Counted from the stretch's first letter, positions 32,599 through 44,000 are shown. The stretch: 60,252 bases of DNA from Bacteroidota bacterium (GCA_024278975.1 JAJRSD010000079.1:1-60252); one strand, 5' to 3'. Numbers and translations are program-made. The notes: generated from the letters alone by a model not told the origin.

Positions 32599-34965
32599 AT
32601 CCTAAAAATTGTCAAAATATTTATTTTATTTTTTGCTGGAATTTCATTTTTCCCCGGCAACTATGTTTATAGTCAAAGGGAAGTGGAGTTTAGTAAATTT
32701 TCATCTGCCTATTTTGATTCTGTCAGAACGATAGTATATGATACAACCAACGCAAACTTTAGTATTAGAGCTTACCATTTAACGACCAAAGATAAGATAA
32801 ACATCGATGGCGTGTTAAATGAATCAGCGTGGCAAAATGCCGAGCGCAGAGGTAAATTATTAGAAAAAGAACCTTACCCCTTAATTCCCATGAGCGAAAA
32901 AACCGAATTCGCAATTTTGTATGACAATGAAAATCTCTATATCGGAGTTTGGTGCTGGGACTCTGAACCGGATAAAATTATTCAACGACTTTCGCCTCGG
33001 GGAACTTACGGACCTGATAACATAATGCTATTTATCGATAGTTATAATGATAAACGAACGGGATATAAATTCGGAATTTCTCCAACAGGAGTACAGGTTG
33101 ACGAGCTTCGTTATGATGACGTAAAACGTGATAATAACTGGAACGGGATATGGTATTCTGAAGGTTCGGTTGACAAAAAAGGCTGGTATGCCGAAGTTAA
33201 AATTCCCTTTTTCAATTTAAGATATTCAAGTAAAGAACAGCAAGTTTGGGGATTTAATATCATGAGATCCATTTCGAGAGAAACTGCACGCGGGCAATGG
33301 AAACCTCATTTGCCGGAATGGGATAATACAACCCGAATGTCTCAGTTAGGAAAAATTACAAATATTAATAATATAAGTTCCGGCAGAACCTTCGAGATTA
33401 GACCTTATGGAACAGTGAGCTCAACAAAAACTATGAATATTAATCCTTACCGAAGTTTTAATCTTGGAGGAGATATTCGTTATAGTCCATCGCCAAATAT
33501 TACTGCTGATTTTACTTTTAATCCCGATTTTGCACAGGTCGATGCAGATGTATTTGAAATTAATCTGAGCCGGTTTCCTACCCGTTTCAAAGAACTTCGC
33601 CCTTTTTTTACTGAACGTATTAATGTTTTCAATACACCCCTGGAGTTGTTTTATAGCAGGAGAATAGGAGCTAAGAGTGATATTCTTGGAGGGGCAAAAG
33701 TAACAGGCAAACTAAATCATGGTTTCGAGTTTGGTGTTATAGGAACCCTCACCGGAGAATCTATTTTTTCAAGTACCGAGCAAAATGTAGAGAAGGCCAC
33801 TTATGGGATCGTGAGAGTTAAAAAAGATATTTTAGGGTCCAGTAGTATTGGGCTGTTAGCCGCAACAAAAGAACAAGCCAAATATTACAACAGAGTTCTT
33901 GGTGTGGATGGTAATTTTTTGCTTAATGATAATGATATAATTAATTTTCAGATTGCCACCGGGCAAACCGAAATGGATTACGATGAAAATATGTCATATA
34001 TTTTATCATACATCCGCACCGGCGATTTATGGGGAATGAAATTTAATATGGAGCGAGTTGAACCAGCTTTTGAAATTAACAGAATTGGATATATTCAAAA
34101 AGAACCTGATCGTGGCTGGAATAAAGGAATTGGTATTCTTAGATATAGTCCTCGGATTAATAAGAATAACATTCGTCGGGTAACAACAAATCTGGAGTTT
34201 GAATATAGTAAAGATTTATTTACATCTCGGTACATTAACCGGTGGCTGGATATTTCGCCCAACCTTATTCCTGATAAAATGTTTGGTAATATTACTCAAA
34301 ACGATATTGGTGAGCGAGAAACAGAAGGTGCGCAAATTGAAGCAAATAACTTTAAAACAGGAGGAGACTTAAAGATTGAGATGATGAATGAGATGCTGTT
34401 TTCAGCAGAGTATAAATATTTTACTGCCACTGAATTAACAGGAAGTTATAGCGGGAACTTTTTAGGAATAAACTATTTAACCAGACCACTTGGGAAGGGT
34501 GCACAATTTGCCGGAATATTCAATGCATCAGCTGGAACATATTACAATTTTAAACAAAAATATGTTGGAACTCAAAGAAGTATTGCATTGGATGGACAAG
34601 GTCGTTTGAGTTATAATCTTCTGACCAAACTACAAGGAGGTTTTACAAAAACATACAATCCTGAGAGTAAAAAAGATGGGCAGTACTTTAAAATATCGTC
34701 TAATTCAACGTGGATGTTTACTAAAGACTTTTATATTCGTTTACATGCTCAGGGAATTTTTGGGACAACTTTTTACAATCAGGAAGAAGTTTATAACGAA
34801 TACCTGCTTAGTCTTTTACTTAGCTGGGAATATCGCCCCGGAAGTTTTATTTATTTAGCCTATAACGAAAGCCGTTTCGATACAACAGATGCAGTAAACT
34901 CAAGTTATATGTTATTAAAAAATCGCACACTGATTTTTAAAATATCCTATTTCTTTAGTTTGTAG
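32599..34965 (+). CDS. DUF5916 outer membrane protein with CBM9-like N-terminus; start codon unclear
   Basis: The coding frame clearly extends upstream of the first usable start (GTG 32683). Bases 32599-32676 encode ILKIVKIFILFFAGISFF and then PGNYVYSQ, a good signal peptide, yet there is no ATG, GTG or TTG in that frame back to a stop at 32512. ATC 32599 or ATT 32608 would have to serve, or a mutation or error removed an ATG. The mature protein has a CBM9-like domain (INIDGVLNESAWQNAE) and a long DUF5916 beta-barrel ending FKISYFFSL, with an aromatic C-terminus as in outer membrane barrels. Function unknown; substrate binding or export at the outer membrane is plausible. Confidence 0.8.
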   Translation: MLKIVKIFILFFAGISFFPGNYVYSQREVEFSKFSSAYFDSVRTIVYDTTNANFSIRAYHLTTKDKINIDGVLNESAWQNAERRGKLLEKEPYPLIPMSEKTEFAILYDNENLYIGVWCWDSEPDKIIQRLSPRGTYGPDNIMLFIDSYNDKRTGYKFGISPTGVQVDELRYDDVKRDNNWNGIWYSEGSVDKKGWYAEVKIPFFNLRYSSKEQQVWGFNIMRSISRETARGQWKPHLPEWDNTTRMSQLGKITNINNISSGRTFEIRPYGTVSSTKTMNINPYRSFNLGGDIRYSPSPNITADFTFNPDFAQVDADVFEINLSRFPTRFKELRPFFTERINVFNTPLELFYSRRIGAKSDILGGAKVTGKLNHGFEFGVIGTLTGESIFSSTEQNVEKATYGIVRVKKDILGSSSIGLLAATKEQAKYYNRVLGVDGNFLLNDNDIINFQIATGQTEMDYDENMSYILSYIRTGDLWGMKFNMERVEPAFEINRIGYIQKEPDRGWNKGIGILRYSPRINKNNIRRVTTNLEFEYSKDLFTSRYINRWLDISPNLIPDKMFGNITQNDIGERETEGAQIEANNFKTGGDLKIEMMNEMLFSAEYKYFTATELTGSYSGNFLGINYLTRPLGKGAQFAGIFNASAGTYYNFKQKYVGTQRSIALDGQGRLSYNLLTKLQGGFTKTYNPESKKDGQYFKISSNSTWMFTKDFYIRLHAQGIFGTTFYNQEEVYNEYLLSLLLSWEYRPGSFIYLAYNESRFDTTDAVNSSYMLLKNRTLIFKISYFFSL

Positions 34966-34975
34966 TACTTAATAT

Positions 34976-37048
34976 TTATGTTCTTCGGTTTCCGTCAATC
35001 TCTTCAAAATAAACTTTATATTTTTTATTATCCGACAAGATAATATCAGCACCCAACGATGATGAAACAGGTGTTACATCCATAATTTTAATACTCTTAA
35101 CTGGCGATAACTCTTCCTCTGTCCACTCCTCATTATCCATTTTATGAAGCATTACCGTAATCATCAGTTCCATTGCCGGATTTCTTGCCATTCGCTTTTT
35201 ATAGGCGTAAATTACGGTACTCTCATCAGCCTCCGCATTACGATTATTGTGAACTAAACTATCCAGCTTATCCCAGCCATTATAACTAATCAGTGCAATT
35301 TGTCTGCCCTCAATCGAAGCAGTCATAACTTTTTTATTTCCATCCTCGGAATAATTTATTTTTGCTTTTTCGCCATTTAAATGGGGCAATCCAAAATGCC
35401 CAAATGTTAGTTCGTGTTCGAAAGCCAGCCGCGAGCGATCTACCCGAATTACTCCCCCGGGAATAATAATATCTGCGAGGTCAATAATATAACCCACTCC
35501 GTTATTGGGCGGTTTTCGCATAATTGCCTGCCTGTATATTACATCATCTTTTACACCGTTGTAAACCATGTTTTGCGATGTTGAGTAGGCTCTGTTTTTA
35601 TCCGAGCTATTACTAAGTGTAATACCGGTGAGATAGAAATTTATATCTTCTCCCCTTACATCGCGCGGGTCTAAACTCCGAAAACTATATTCCATCGATG
35701 TTCCCCCCGCCGGGTTTTGATCTTCCCACGGAAAGTGTGTATTGTAAATTAGTTTCGAATAGTTTGGATCATCATAATATACTTTGCCCGGTATTATTTC
35801 TGATGTGCCCGTTTTACCGTGATTAGCCAATACCAACCCGGGATTATCGAGCACAAGTTTTCTGGATTTGTTGCCCAATCCTTCCCAAAAACCTTCATTT
35901 TCAGTGGATGTCCAAAAGGGTGAATCATCGGGAAGTGCGAGACAAATAAAAGGCAAAAACATTAGAAACGGACTGGCAGCACAACTATAATTCTGAACCA
36001 TATATTCTTTTTGGCCGTAGAAACCCAGGCTAGGAATTTCATTGTAAAAAAACTCTTCGCGGGTAACAAATTGCAACAACGAACCCGAACAGAGTCGGCG
36101 TGCCAAACCCGGGTCGAGCAATGTTTTGTCATTCAACATAAAAGCAACCGGAAAGGCACCGGAAACCCAGGTGCGGTAACAAATACTCCTCGACCACATA
36201 TTAATATAGCCGTCGCGGGCAAAAAATCCGGTAATCGACTCCATTAATTTCTGCGCCGATTTCTCAATAACCGCAGCAATTTCAGGATAATATTCATCGC
36301 CAAAAGTGCGGTTCCAAATGGTTGTATAAACAATAAAAAGACTAATTGAATAGTAGTTGTACGTTTGCTCGAGATACCAACCGTTTCCCGAATGGTACGA
36401 TGCTACCCACAACAAATGATTTTTCAATAACTCGTCGTCAATTTCGTAGCCATATTTTTTTAGGAACGAGAGGGTGATAATATTGAAAATGCGCCAGTTA
36501 TTCTGCGTAGTTCTGTGATGTGCCCATTTTGATATTGATATGACCATCTCATTTTTTTGTTTCTCGGAATAGTGAGACCAAAGTGTTTCGGGCATCAATA
36601 ACAGCGTTTTAAATAGCCCGCCAAATTCGCAGGTAAACTGGTAGGTTGAATCGGGCAAATCTTCGGGCAGCGGCAATGAATTTACATGCCCCGGAGTGAG
36701 TGCATTGTATAAATGCAAGCTATAATAATCGCGTAAATTAATCCCGTTTATTTCAGTTTTCGCATCGATATGAATCAACGGTCCTGCCAAAGTAAATGTC
36801 CTCTCCAGTGCTTCAAATTCCAACGAGCGATATCGCCAGTCGGGTGCATCAGGTTGCGGATAGGTTTTCCCGGAAACGGTGGGAAAAGTTAACGGATCGT
36901 CAATTGAATTTATGTGCGTAAATGCCCCCTCTAACAGGTATTTTGCCATTTCAATGTAGTGCTGTTTAGTCATCCCCGAATAGGGGCTTTTTTCGAAGTC
37001 GGGATTTATCACCTCAAATGCTCGTTTCATATCAGTTTTATTTACCAC
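34976..37048 (-). CDS. DUF2264 family protein
   Basis: A 690-residue protein without a clear signal peptide. It has an N-terminal alpha/alpha-barrel-like DUF2264 domain (about 15-380) with YHSGNGWYLEQTYNYYS, MWSRSICYRTWVSGAFPVAF and NNWRIFNIITLSF, and a beta-rich C-terminal part. Some DUF2264 proteins have been assigned to a glycoside hydrolase family with glucuronidase activity, so a carbohydrate-active role is likely but the activity here is not shown. It converges on the DUF5916 gene with 10 bases between stops. The 286 bases upstream to 37334 hold no recognisable feature. Confidence 0.8.
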   Translation of the reverse strand: MVNKTDMKRAFEVINPDFEKSPYSGMTKQHYIEMAKYLLEGAFTHINSIDDPLTFPTVSGKTYPQPDAPDWRYRSLEFEALERTFTLAGPLIHIDAKTEINGINLRDYYSLHLYNALTPGHVNSLPLPEDLPDSTYQFTCEFGGLFKTLLLMPETLWSHYSEKQKNEMVISISKWAHHRTTQNNWRIFNIITLSFLKKYGYEIDDELLKNHLLWVASYHSGNGWYLEQTYNYYSISLFIVYTTIWNRTFGDEYYPEIAAVIEKSAQKLMESITGFFARDGYINMWSRSICYRTWVSGAFPVAFMLNDKTLLDPGLARRLCSGSLLQFVTREEFFYNEIPSLGFYGQKEYMVQNYSCAASPFLMFLPFICLALPDDSPFWTSTENEGFWEGLGNKSRKLVLDNPGLVLANHGKTGTSEIIPGKVYYDDPNYSKLIYNTHFPWEDQNPAGGTSMEYSFRSLDPRDVRGEDINFYLTGITLSNSSDKNRAYSTSQNMVYNGVKDDVIYRQAIMRKPPNNGVGYIIDLADIIIPGGVIRVDRSRLAFEHELTFGHFGLPHLNGEKAKINYSEDGNKKVMTASIEGRQIALISYNGWDKLDSLVHNNRNAEADESTVIYAYKKRMARNPAMELMITVMLHKMDNEEWTEEELSPVKSIKIMDVTPVSSSLGADIILSDNKKYKVYFEEIDGNRRT

Positions 37049-37334
37049 AAATATTATAAAAAGTTTGCAGTTTTTTTTGAATGATTTTTGCAGTTGCTTG
37101 TACTATTTTAACAAGAATTATTTTTTATTCGATGAAGATGTCAAATAATACTGAGACACAAAGTATGAAAAATAGAATCGGGTAGTTTGTTTTTTATGAA
37201 CTTCACTTCCTGATTTTTTTATTCCATATCCGACATTTTACCCAAAATAATTTGTGAATAAGGCAGGATAGTAAAAACTACAATCAAACTAAATTATTAT
37301 TGATTTGTATTCAATTATCATAAAATAAAAATTT

Positions 37335-38225
37335 TCAGCAAATGGTTTTACATTTTTCTCCATTCCCTATATCCTCGATCTGAAGAGTAGTGTGGTCGAT
37401 GCCAAAATTATGTTTCAATTTTTCCTGTAGATTTGGCATAAACTGATTTTCGTAACTTTGCTGCATTACCAAATGGGCAGTTAAAGCAACCTGAGTAGTA
37501 CTCATTGCCCAAATGTGTAAATCATGAATATCTTCAACTCCATTCTGCGATAAAAGAAATGTTCGCACATTTTCAAGTTTTATATTTTTGGGTACTGCAT
37601 CTAATGCTAAATCTATTGAATCGGTAAATAACCGCCATGTTCCCCACAGAATTACAAGGATTATTAAAAGGCTCATTGCCGGGTCAATCCATTGAATTTC
37701 GGTAATGTTAATTAATAATCCGGCAATAACAACGCCCAGCGAAACTCCCGCGTCGGCAGCCATATGCAGGAACGCCCCTTTAATATTCAGGTCGTGTTTT
37801 TGCCCTTTCATAAAAAGTAAGGCTGTGATAGTATTTATTATTACACCTATTCCGGCAACAATCATTACCTGAGTACCTGCAACCGGTTCGGGGTTTTTGA
37901 ATTTCCCGATGGCATTCCATGCAATTGCGGCAACTGCTCCAAAAAGTAAAAGTGCATTCAAAATTGAAACGAGAATTGTTGTTTTACGCAGACCGTAAGT
38001 ATATTTCCCTTTTGGCTTTTTTGTTGCCAGCCAAATTGCCATCCATGCAAATATTAAACTCAATACATCGCTTGCATTATGTCCGGCATCTGCTAAAAGT
38101 GCCGAAGAATTTGCCATCAGTCCATAAAAAATTTCAACTGCAACAAAGAGAATATTTAACCCGATACCAATAGAAAATGCTTTTCCATAGGTGTTTAGGT
38201 TTGTATGTTCATGCGAATGAGCCAT
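37335..38225 (-). CDS. CDF family zinc exporter
   Basis: A 296-residue cation diffusion facilitator with six helices. It has a His-rich N-terminus (AHSHEHTN). The transport-site residues are seen in helix 2 as LLADAGHNASD and in helix 5 as HMAADAG, the H/D set of zinc-specific CDF carriers (CzcD/ZitB type). The C-terminal cytoplasmic domain has DLHIWAMS and HTTLQIED. It would move zinc out to the periplasm, where the CzcABC system in this cluster can take over. It is the last gene of the metal locus, 12 bases after the CDF-like gene before it. Confidence 0.9.
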   Translation of the reverse strand: MAHSHEHTNLNTYGKAFSIGIGLNILFVAVEIFYGLMANSSALLADAGHNASDVLSLIFAWMAIWLATKKPKGKYTYGLRKTTILVSILNALLLFGAVAAIAWNAIGKFKNPEPVAGTQVMIVAGIGVIINTITALLFMKGQKHDLNIKGAFLHMAADAGVSLGVVIAGLLINITEIQWIDPAMSLLIILVILWGTWRLFTDSIDLALDAVPKNIKLENVRTFLLSQNGVEDIHDLHIWAMSTTQVALTAHLVMQQSYENQFMPNLQEKLKHNFGIDHTTLQIEDIGNGEKCKTIC

Positions 38226-38237
38226 AATAATTATAAT

Positions 38238-39032
38238 TTATTTTCCCAATTTTAATATTCTGAAAGCACCTCTTACGACAATTAAAAATACAACTGTTCC
38301 AACAATTAAATCGGGGTATTTCGATTGGGTTAGCCAAACAAGTATCCCTGCAACAATAACTCCCGAGTTTATAATTACATCGTTCGATGTAAATATCATA
38401 CTGGCTTTCATGTGCGCCTCGTTGCTTTTCGATTGAAGCATTAAATAAAGACAAACCGAGTTTGCGATTAATGCCAGCACCGATACAATTATCATTGTCC
38501 TGAAATCAGGTACTTCCTGAAAACTGATAAACCTGCGTACTACTTCAATAAGTCCAATAAATGCCAGAGCAAGTTGAAAATAGCCGCTTAATCTTGCCAC
38601 TTTTTTCTTCCGAAATACGGTTGAACCAACTGCCCAAAGACTAAGCCCGTAAACCAACGAATCGGCAAGCATGTCCAACGAATCAGCAACCAGTCCCATT
38701 GATTTTGAAATAATACCGGTGGTGATTTCAATAATAAAAAATGCATAATTGATAATCAATACTGTCCAAAGTAGCTTCGATTGCACAGAACTGTTATCCT
38801 TAAAATCTTTCTGTTCAACAATTTCTGTTGACTGATATTCTGCACCTAAATTTAACTCTTTCAGTCGCTTTTCAATCTCCCGGTTTTTATCGGTATGAAA
38901 AACTGTAAGTTTACGATTTTCGATATCGAAATCAAGTTTTTTAATAATGGAAAGCCCGTCGAGCTTTAACCTGATAAGGTTTTCCTCTGAAGGACAATCC
39001 ATTTTCGATACTATAAAACCGGTTTTATACAT
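38238..39032 (-). CDS. CDF-like cation transporter with N-terminal HMA-like domain
   Basis: A 264-residue protein. Residues 1-75 resemble a heavy-metal-associated domain, but with a single Cys (KMDCPSEENLI) where GMxCxxC is usual. Six helices of the CDF type follow, with VADSLDMLADSLVYG in helix 2 and FTSNDVIINSG in helix 5, so the second site differs from the zinc-type HxxxD of its neighbour. It has no C-terminal cytoplasmic domain. It lies between DUF302 and the zinc CDF gene in one run of minus-strand genes. The metal specificity is probably different from its neighbour's. Confidence 0.8.
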   Translation of the reverse strand: MYKTGFIVSKMDCPSEENLIRLKLDGLSIIKKLDFDIENRKLTVFHTDKNREIEKRLKELNLGAEYQSTEIVEQKDFKDNSSVQSKLLWTVLIINYAFFIIEITTGIISKSMGLVADSLDMLADSLVYGLSLWAVGSTVFRKKKVARLSGYFQLALAFIGLIEVVRRFISFQEVPDFRTMIIVSVLALIANSVCLYLMLQSKSNEAHMKASMIFTSNDVIINSGVIVAGILVWLTQSKYPDLIVGTVVFLIVVRGAFRILKLGK

Positions 39033-39040
39033 TTTGAAAA

Positions 39041-39502
39041 CTAAATATTTTCAAGAGCAAGAATAAATTTGTCAGTAACCTTTTGTGCAACTTTATCGAG
39101 TTCGCTGTTACCGAGCATTTTCATCAACACTGTTGGGTTTACCATTACAATTTCAATGTTGCCATCTCCTTTGTCTTTTACCAACACTTTGCAAGGTAGA
39201 AAAAGCCCAATATTCTCTTCAACCTGTATGGTTTCGTACGCATATTTCGGACTGCAAACGCCCAATATTTTATAAGGGCGCAAATCTACATTGTCTAACT
39301 TCTCTTTGAGTTTTGCATCCATATCAATTTCGGTAATTACACCGAAACCCTGTTTTTTTAACTCGTCTTTTGTTTTTTGAGTAACCTCTTCGAACGAACC
39401 TTTAACGGTTTTGCCAAAGTAATATTCTACACTCTTTTGCGCTGATAATGTTTGAATTGAAATTAAGATTATCAGAATTGAAATTAATTTTACTTTTTTC
39501 AT
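39041..39502 (-). CDS. Secreted DUF302 protein
   Basis: A 153-residue protein with a signal peptide (MKKVKLISILIILISIQTLSA). The DUF302 domain includes TKDELKKQGFGVITEIDM, LGVCSPKYAYETIQ, FLPCKVLV and NPTVLMKML. Two cysteines, one in GVCSP and one in FLPCKV, are placed as in most family members. Role unknown; these proteins often lie near thiol- or metal-stress genes, which fits the cluster. It starts 188 bases after the czcB stop, and the gap contains nothing I recognise. Confidence 0.85.
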   Translation of the reverse strand: MKKVKLISILIILISIQTLSAQKSVEYYFGKTVKGSFEEVTQKTKDELKKQGFGVITEIDMDAKLKEKLDNVDLRPYKILGVCSPKYAYETIQVEENIGLFLPCKVLVKDKGDGNIEIVMVNPTVLMKMLGNSELDKVAQKVTDKFILALENI

Positions 39503-39689
39503 TTTATTTTACTTTTAAATTATACTCTGTTTATTGAAGTTGTTTTAAACGGCAAGTTGTCTAATCTGCCATCTATTTTAAGAATTATATTCTTTGACAT
39601 CAGAACCCGTTTTTACACGAATTGCCTGATTAATATCTGATATATATTATCCCGTCTTCAGGATTTAATGTCATTCCATATTACTGTTT

Positions 39690-41006
39690 TTAATGTTCGT
39701 GCTCGGTCTCTTCTTTCTTCATATCAGCCAATAAGTAATAGGCTGCATTCATCACTATTTGCGTACTCTCAGGTAATGGATTTATCAGCTTAATCTCGGT
39801 ATAACCATCGTCAATACTACCGGTAATTACTTCTACCATACGAAATCCCATATCTGTGTTGTCATTGTGCCCTTCATCATTATCATGTCCGGCATTTTCT
39901 TTATGGTTTTCTCCAGCATCATGATTATGACCGGCTTCTTCTTCATGATGGTTTTCTTCAGCACCGTGGTCATGTACGGCTTCTTCTCCGTGATTGTGCT
40001 CCTCAACTACCTCATTGTCAACAATAAAAATAAAAGATTTTGTCCCCTCTTTAACCAGAGCACCGTTGGGTAATGCGCGGGTATAGTTTTCGTCGGTATG
40101 AATATGCCCCGAGATATACATTCCTGCAATTAAACCGGAGATTTTTTCATTTATTTTTGCGTGAATATGCACAGCCCTTGAGTTTTTCTCAAACTCTTTT
40201 CCTATGGCAAATATTGTTGCTGTTAACTCTTTCTCAGGAATATTTGATACGTTAAAATGAATTTTTTGACCCTCTTTAATAAGGTGAACATCTTGCTCGT
40301 AAACCATAAAATCGGCATGAATTGCACTGTTGTCAGTAATTCCAAAGAGAATATCTTTGGAATCGACGTAAGTTCCAACTTTAATATTTACCTCATTAAT
40401 AAAACCACCGATGGGAGATTTAATGGCAATTGAGTTTGAAATCTCCCCATTTTCAACCTTATCGGGCGATAAATTTAACAACAGCAACCGCGATTTTAAT
40501 CCTTCGTATTTGGCTCTGATTGTATTACGTTCCGATTTTATTTGTTGAAAATCTCTTCCGGCACCCACGTTATTTTCGTACAACTCCTTTTGGCGTTCAT
40601 ACTCTTTTTCTATAAACTCTTGCTGGCTCGAAATTTCAGCAAAATCTTCCTGTAAAGTTATGTAATCGGGATGTTCGAGTATAGCGAGCAACTGGCCTTT
40701 ACTAACTTTATCGCCATGAAATACATTAATCGATTTTACATTACCGCCAATAATCGCCGTAACTTCGGCGCTGCTCGATGGTGGCACTTCTAATTGTCCG
40801 TTTGATTTAACCGCTGTAGTTAAATTCCGCATTTGGAAAACACCCAGTTTTAATTTAAGCGCATCGCGTTGATTTTTATTTAATACCACAACTCCTTCCG
40901 GGCCGTGCTCTTCATGTCCCTCCCCTTCGTTACTATCTTTTTTCTCTGAATTACACGATAACAATGTTGCTACCATGATAAGTGCTAAAAATATTTTTGA
41001 TTTCAT
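39690..41006 (-). CDS. czcB: RND efflux periplasmic adaptor, CzcB/CusB type, with His-rich insert
   Basis: A 438-residue membrane fusion protein. It has a lipoprotein-like signal (ending LLSC), lipoyl/barrel-sandwich halves (GGNVKSINVFHGDKVSKGQ; IAIKSPIGGFINEVNIKVG), a coiled-coil hairpin between them (about 125-170) and a beta-barrel region. Residues about 330-390 are a His/Glu/Asp-rich stretch with many H-x-H and HNHGEE units, likely a metal-buffering loop. It links the CzcA pump to its outer membrane channel. The czcA gene lies 18 bases upstream, so they share an operon. Confidence 0.92.
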   Translation of the reverse strand: MKSKIFLALIMVATLLSCNSEKKDSNEGEGHEEHGPEGVVVLNKNQRDALKLKLGVFQMRNLTTAVKSNGQLEVPPSSSAEVTAIIGGNVKSINVFHGDKVSKGQLLAILEHPDYITLQEDFAEISSQQEFIEKEYERQKELYENNVGAGRDFQQIKSERNTIRAKYEGLKSRLLLLNLSPDKVENGEISNSIAIKSPIGGFINEVNIKVGTYVDSKDILFGITDNSAIHADFMVYEQDVHLIKEGQKIHFNVSNIPEKELTATIFAIGKEFEKNSRAVHIHAKINEKISGLIAGMYISGHIHTDENYTRALPNGALVKEGTKSFIFIVDNEVVEEHNHGEEAVHDHGAEENHHEEEAGHNHDAGENHKENAGHDNDEGHNDNTDMGFRMVEVITGSIDDGYTEIKLINPLPESTQIVMNAAYYLLADMKKEETEHEH

Positions 41007-41024
41007 TTTAATATGATTTTTTGA

Positions 41025-44000
41025 TTATTTACCTGTTAAGTATTTTAATTGAGCCGACAGTTCGAGATATGTGGCCTGCTGAATAAGAAATTTTTGGTTT
41101 ACTTTAATGGCAACATCCATGTTTTGTATAAACTGAACATAGTCGATGCTGCCGAGTTTATAAGCAATATTCGATGCCTGAATTTGTTCGGTGGCAAGTG
41201 GCAAAGCCTCTTTCCGGTAATAGTCTATTACCTCTTTTAAAATAAGGTATCGGCTAAACAACTGGTTGAATTCCGCATTTATCTCCAGCTTTTTTTGTTT
41301 ATACTTCTGTTCGGCAATTGCATATTCAAATTTCGATGATTTTGCCCTGCCCGATTGAGGAAAGAATAACAACGGGATTTTTATTCCTGCTTGCCAGCTA
41401 TTAAAACCCGATACACCATCAACAGCCTGCACCGCATATCCAACATCTATTTTAGGCCAAAAATTTGCACGCTGTGCTTTCCACGATGATTCAGCAACAA
41501 TGGTCTGGCTTGAATAATAATCCAGCACAGGACTCTCCGAAAACGAATCGTTTACCGATATCGTTGAAAAAAGACTCTGTTCAGGAACATTGGCATCGAT
41601 ATCGAATTCGACCGGCGATAACAGGTATTGATTAAGTGTTTGTAATGCAGCAAAATAGTTGCTTTTAGCCATCTTAATATTTACCTCCAACTCTTTGTAC
41701 TGAGTTGATGCAGACAAATATTCGATTTTAGATGTTGCCTGTGTTTTTAGTCTTATTTCTGCTGCTTTCTGGAAATTCGCATAAACACTATCGAGTTGCT
41801 GAAAAAGCTGCCACATTTGCTTTGCATAAGTTGCTCTGTAAAAAGCAACACTTACATCGCGCACCAGCGAATATTCCGTTAAACGCTGCCCCGATATTGC
41901 TTTTTCGGTACGGGCATTTGTAAGGTTGTTTTTTGCAGGTATCCCAAACAAATCAATATCTTCCTGCACAAAACCTATTTTGTTTTGAATGCCTTTCAGT
42001 CCGTTGCCAACTTCTTCTGTACCCGTATAAACCGAGGTAGTTCCAAAATCGTAAGCAACACCTTTTAATGCTTTTTGTTTTTCAATTTCGAATTCTGCTG
42101 CTTTAATTGAAGGGTAATTTTGTTTTGCACTATCGATGGCTTGTTGCAACGTTATCAAATTTTCCTGAGCGTTACTTTTTCCTGAGATTGCAACACCTCC
42201 AACAATTAACAAAACAGATAAAACGGCAGTGGTTAATTTTGGTGTTTTAATTCTCTTTTTACCCAATTCAACCCATCGGTACAATATTGGCAGAACCACT
42301 AATGTGAGCAGAGTGGAAGTTAACATACCGCCAATTACCACAGTTGCCAGCGGACGTTGAACCTCTGCACCGGCCGAAGCAGAAACGGCCATTGGCAGGA
42401 ATCCTAAAATATCGGTTGATGCTGTTAATAATATAGGTCGTATTCGCCTGATTGACCCTTTTTTAATAATATCGTCAATGTGTAGTTTGCCTTCAGCTTT
42501 CATCTCATTAAATCCGGAAATGAGAACCAATCCATTTAACACTGCAACACCAAATAAAACTATAAATCCAACTCCTGCCGAAATACTAAACGGCATGTCA
42601 CGCAAATATAAAGAGAACACTCCACCAACAGCGGCGAAAGGTACGGCAACATAAATCATTAGTGTTTGCTTAAACGATTTTACTGCAAAAAATACCAGCA
42701 TAAAAATCAAAGCCAGGGCAAGTGGCACCACCAGCGACAATCGTTTCGATGCCCTTTCAAGATTTTCGAAAGCACCGCCATATCTGATGTAGTAGCCTGT
42801 TGGTAACTCCAGTTTTTTATCTAAAGTTGCCTGTATTTCATTTACGAGCGATTTTACGTCTCTGCCTTCAACATTAATACCCACATAAGTACGGCGGTTG
42901 GTATTGTCGCGGCTAATTTGCATAGGACCCGGCTGGTAGCTTATATTGGCAACTTCTTTTAATGGTATTTGACTACCATCGGGCAGGTAAACAAATAAGT
43001 TGCGTATGTCGTCGATACTTGTACGGTGCTGCTCGTCTAACCTTACAACAAGGTCGAACATTTTTTCACCTTCGTAAATAACTCCTGCAACACCACCACT
43101 AAAAGCAGTTTCGATTATGGTATTAAGTTCTTTTATATTTAAACCATACCGGCCTAATTTATTTCGGTTATAATGAACCGTTATTTGTGGTAATCCGCGT
43201 GTGGCTTCGGCTTTTACACCTGCAATACCATCAATACCTACTATCAATCCGGCAATTTCTTCAGCTTTATTTGCCAGAATATCTAAATCGTCGCCATAGA
43301 GTTTAACCGCCACATCTTCGCGGATACCTGTTAAAAGTTCATTAAAACGCATCTCGATAGGCTGCGTAAATTCGAAATTGATACCGGGTAAAACAGCAAC
43401 TTTTGCTCTCACCTGATTTATCAAATCTTCTTTCGATTCAGCTTTTGTCCATTGGTCTTGCGGGGTTAATATCACAAAAATATCGGCAATATCAATTGGC
43501 ATTGGGTCTGTTGGCAAATCGGCAACTCCAATTCTACTTTGAATACTTTCTATTTCATCAGGAAAGTTCTCAATTACTATTTGTTCCAGGCGAGTTGAGG
43601 CATTTTTCACTTCCGTCAATGAGGTTCCAGGTTTTAAAAATGCCTGAAACGCAAAATCGCCTTCGTCAAGTTGTGGAATGAATTCGGCTCCCATACGGGA
43701 AAATATAAAACCGCCTGATAGTAATAGTATCAAAGCAATTGCAATAACAATCCGTCCTCTTTTTATCGACCAGATTATTACAGGTTCGTAAACTCTTTCC
43801 AATGCAACGATTACCTTGTCGCCCCAACTTTTTTTAGCAGTTTTTGGTGGTTGAAGAAATGTGGAAACCATCATTGGAATATAGGTGAGACAAAGTATTA
43901 ACACACCTAAAACCGCAAAACCAAATGTCATTGCCATTGGTATAAACATTTTTCCTTCAACGCCTTGCAGAGCCAAAACAGGAATAAATACTATAAGTAT

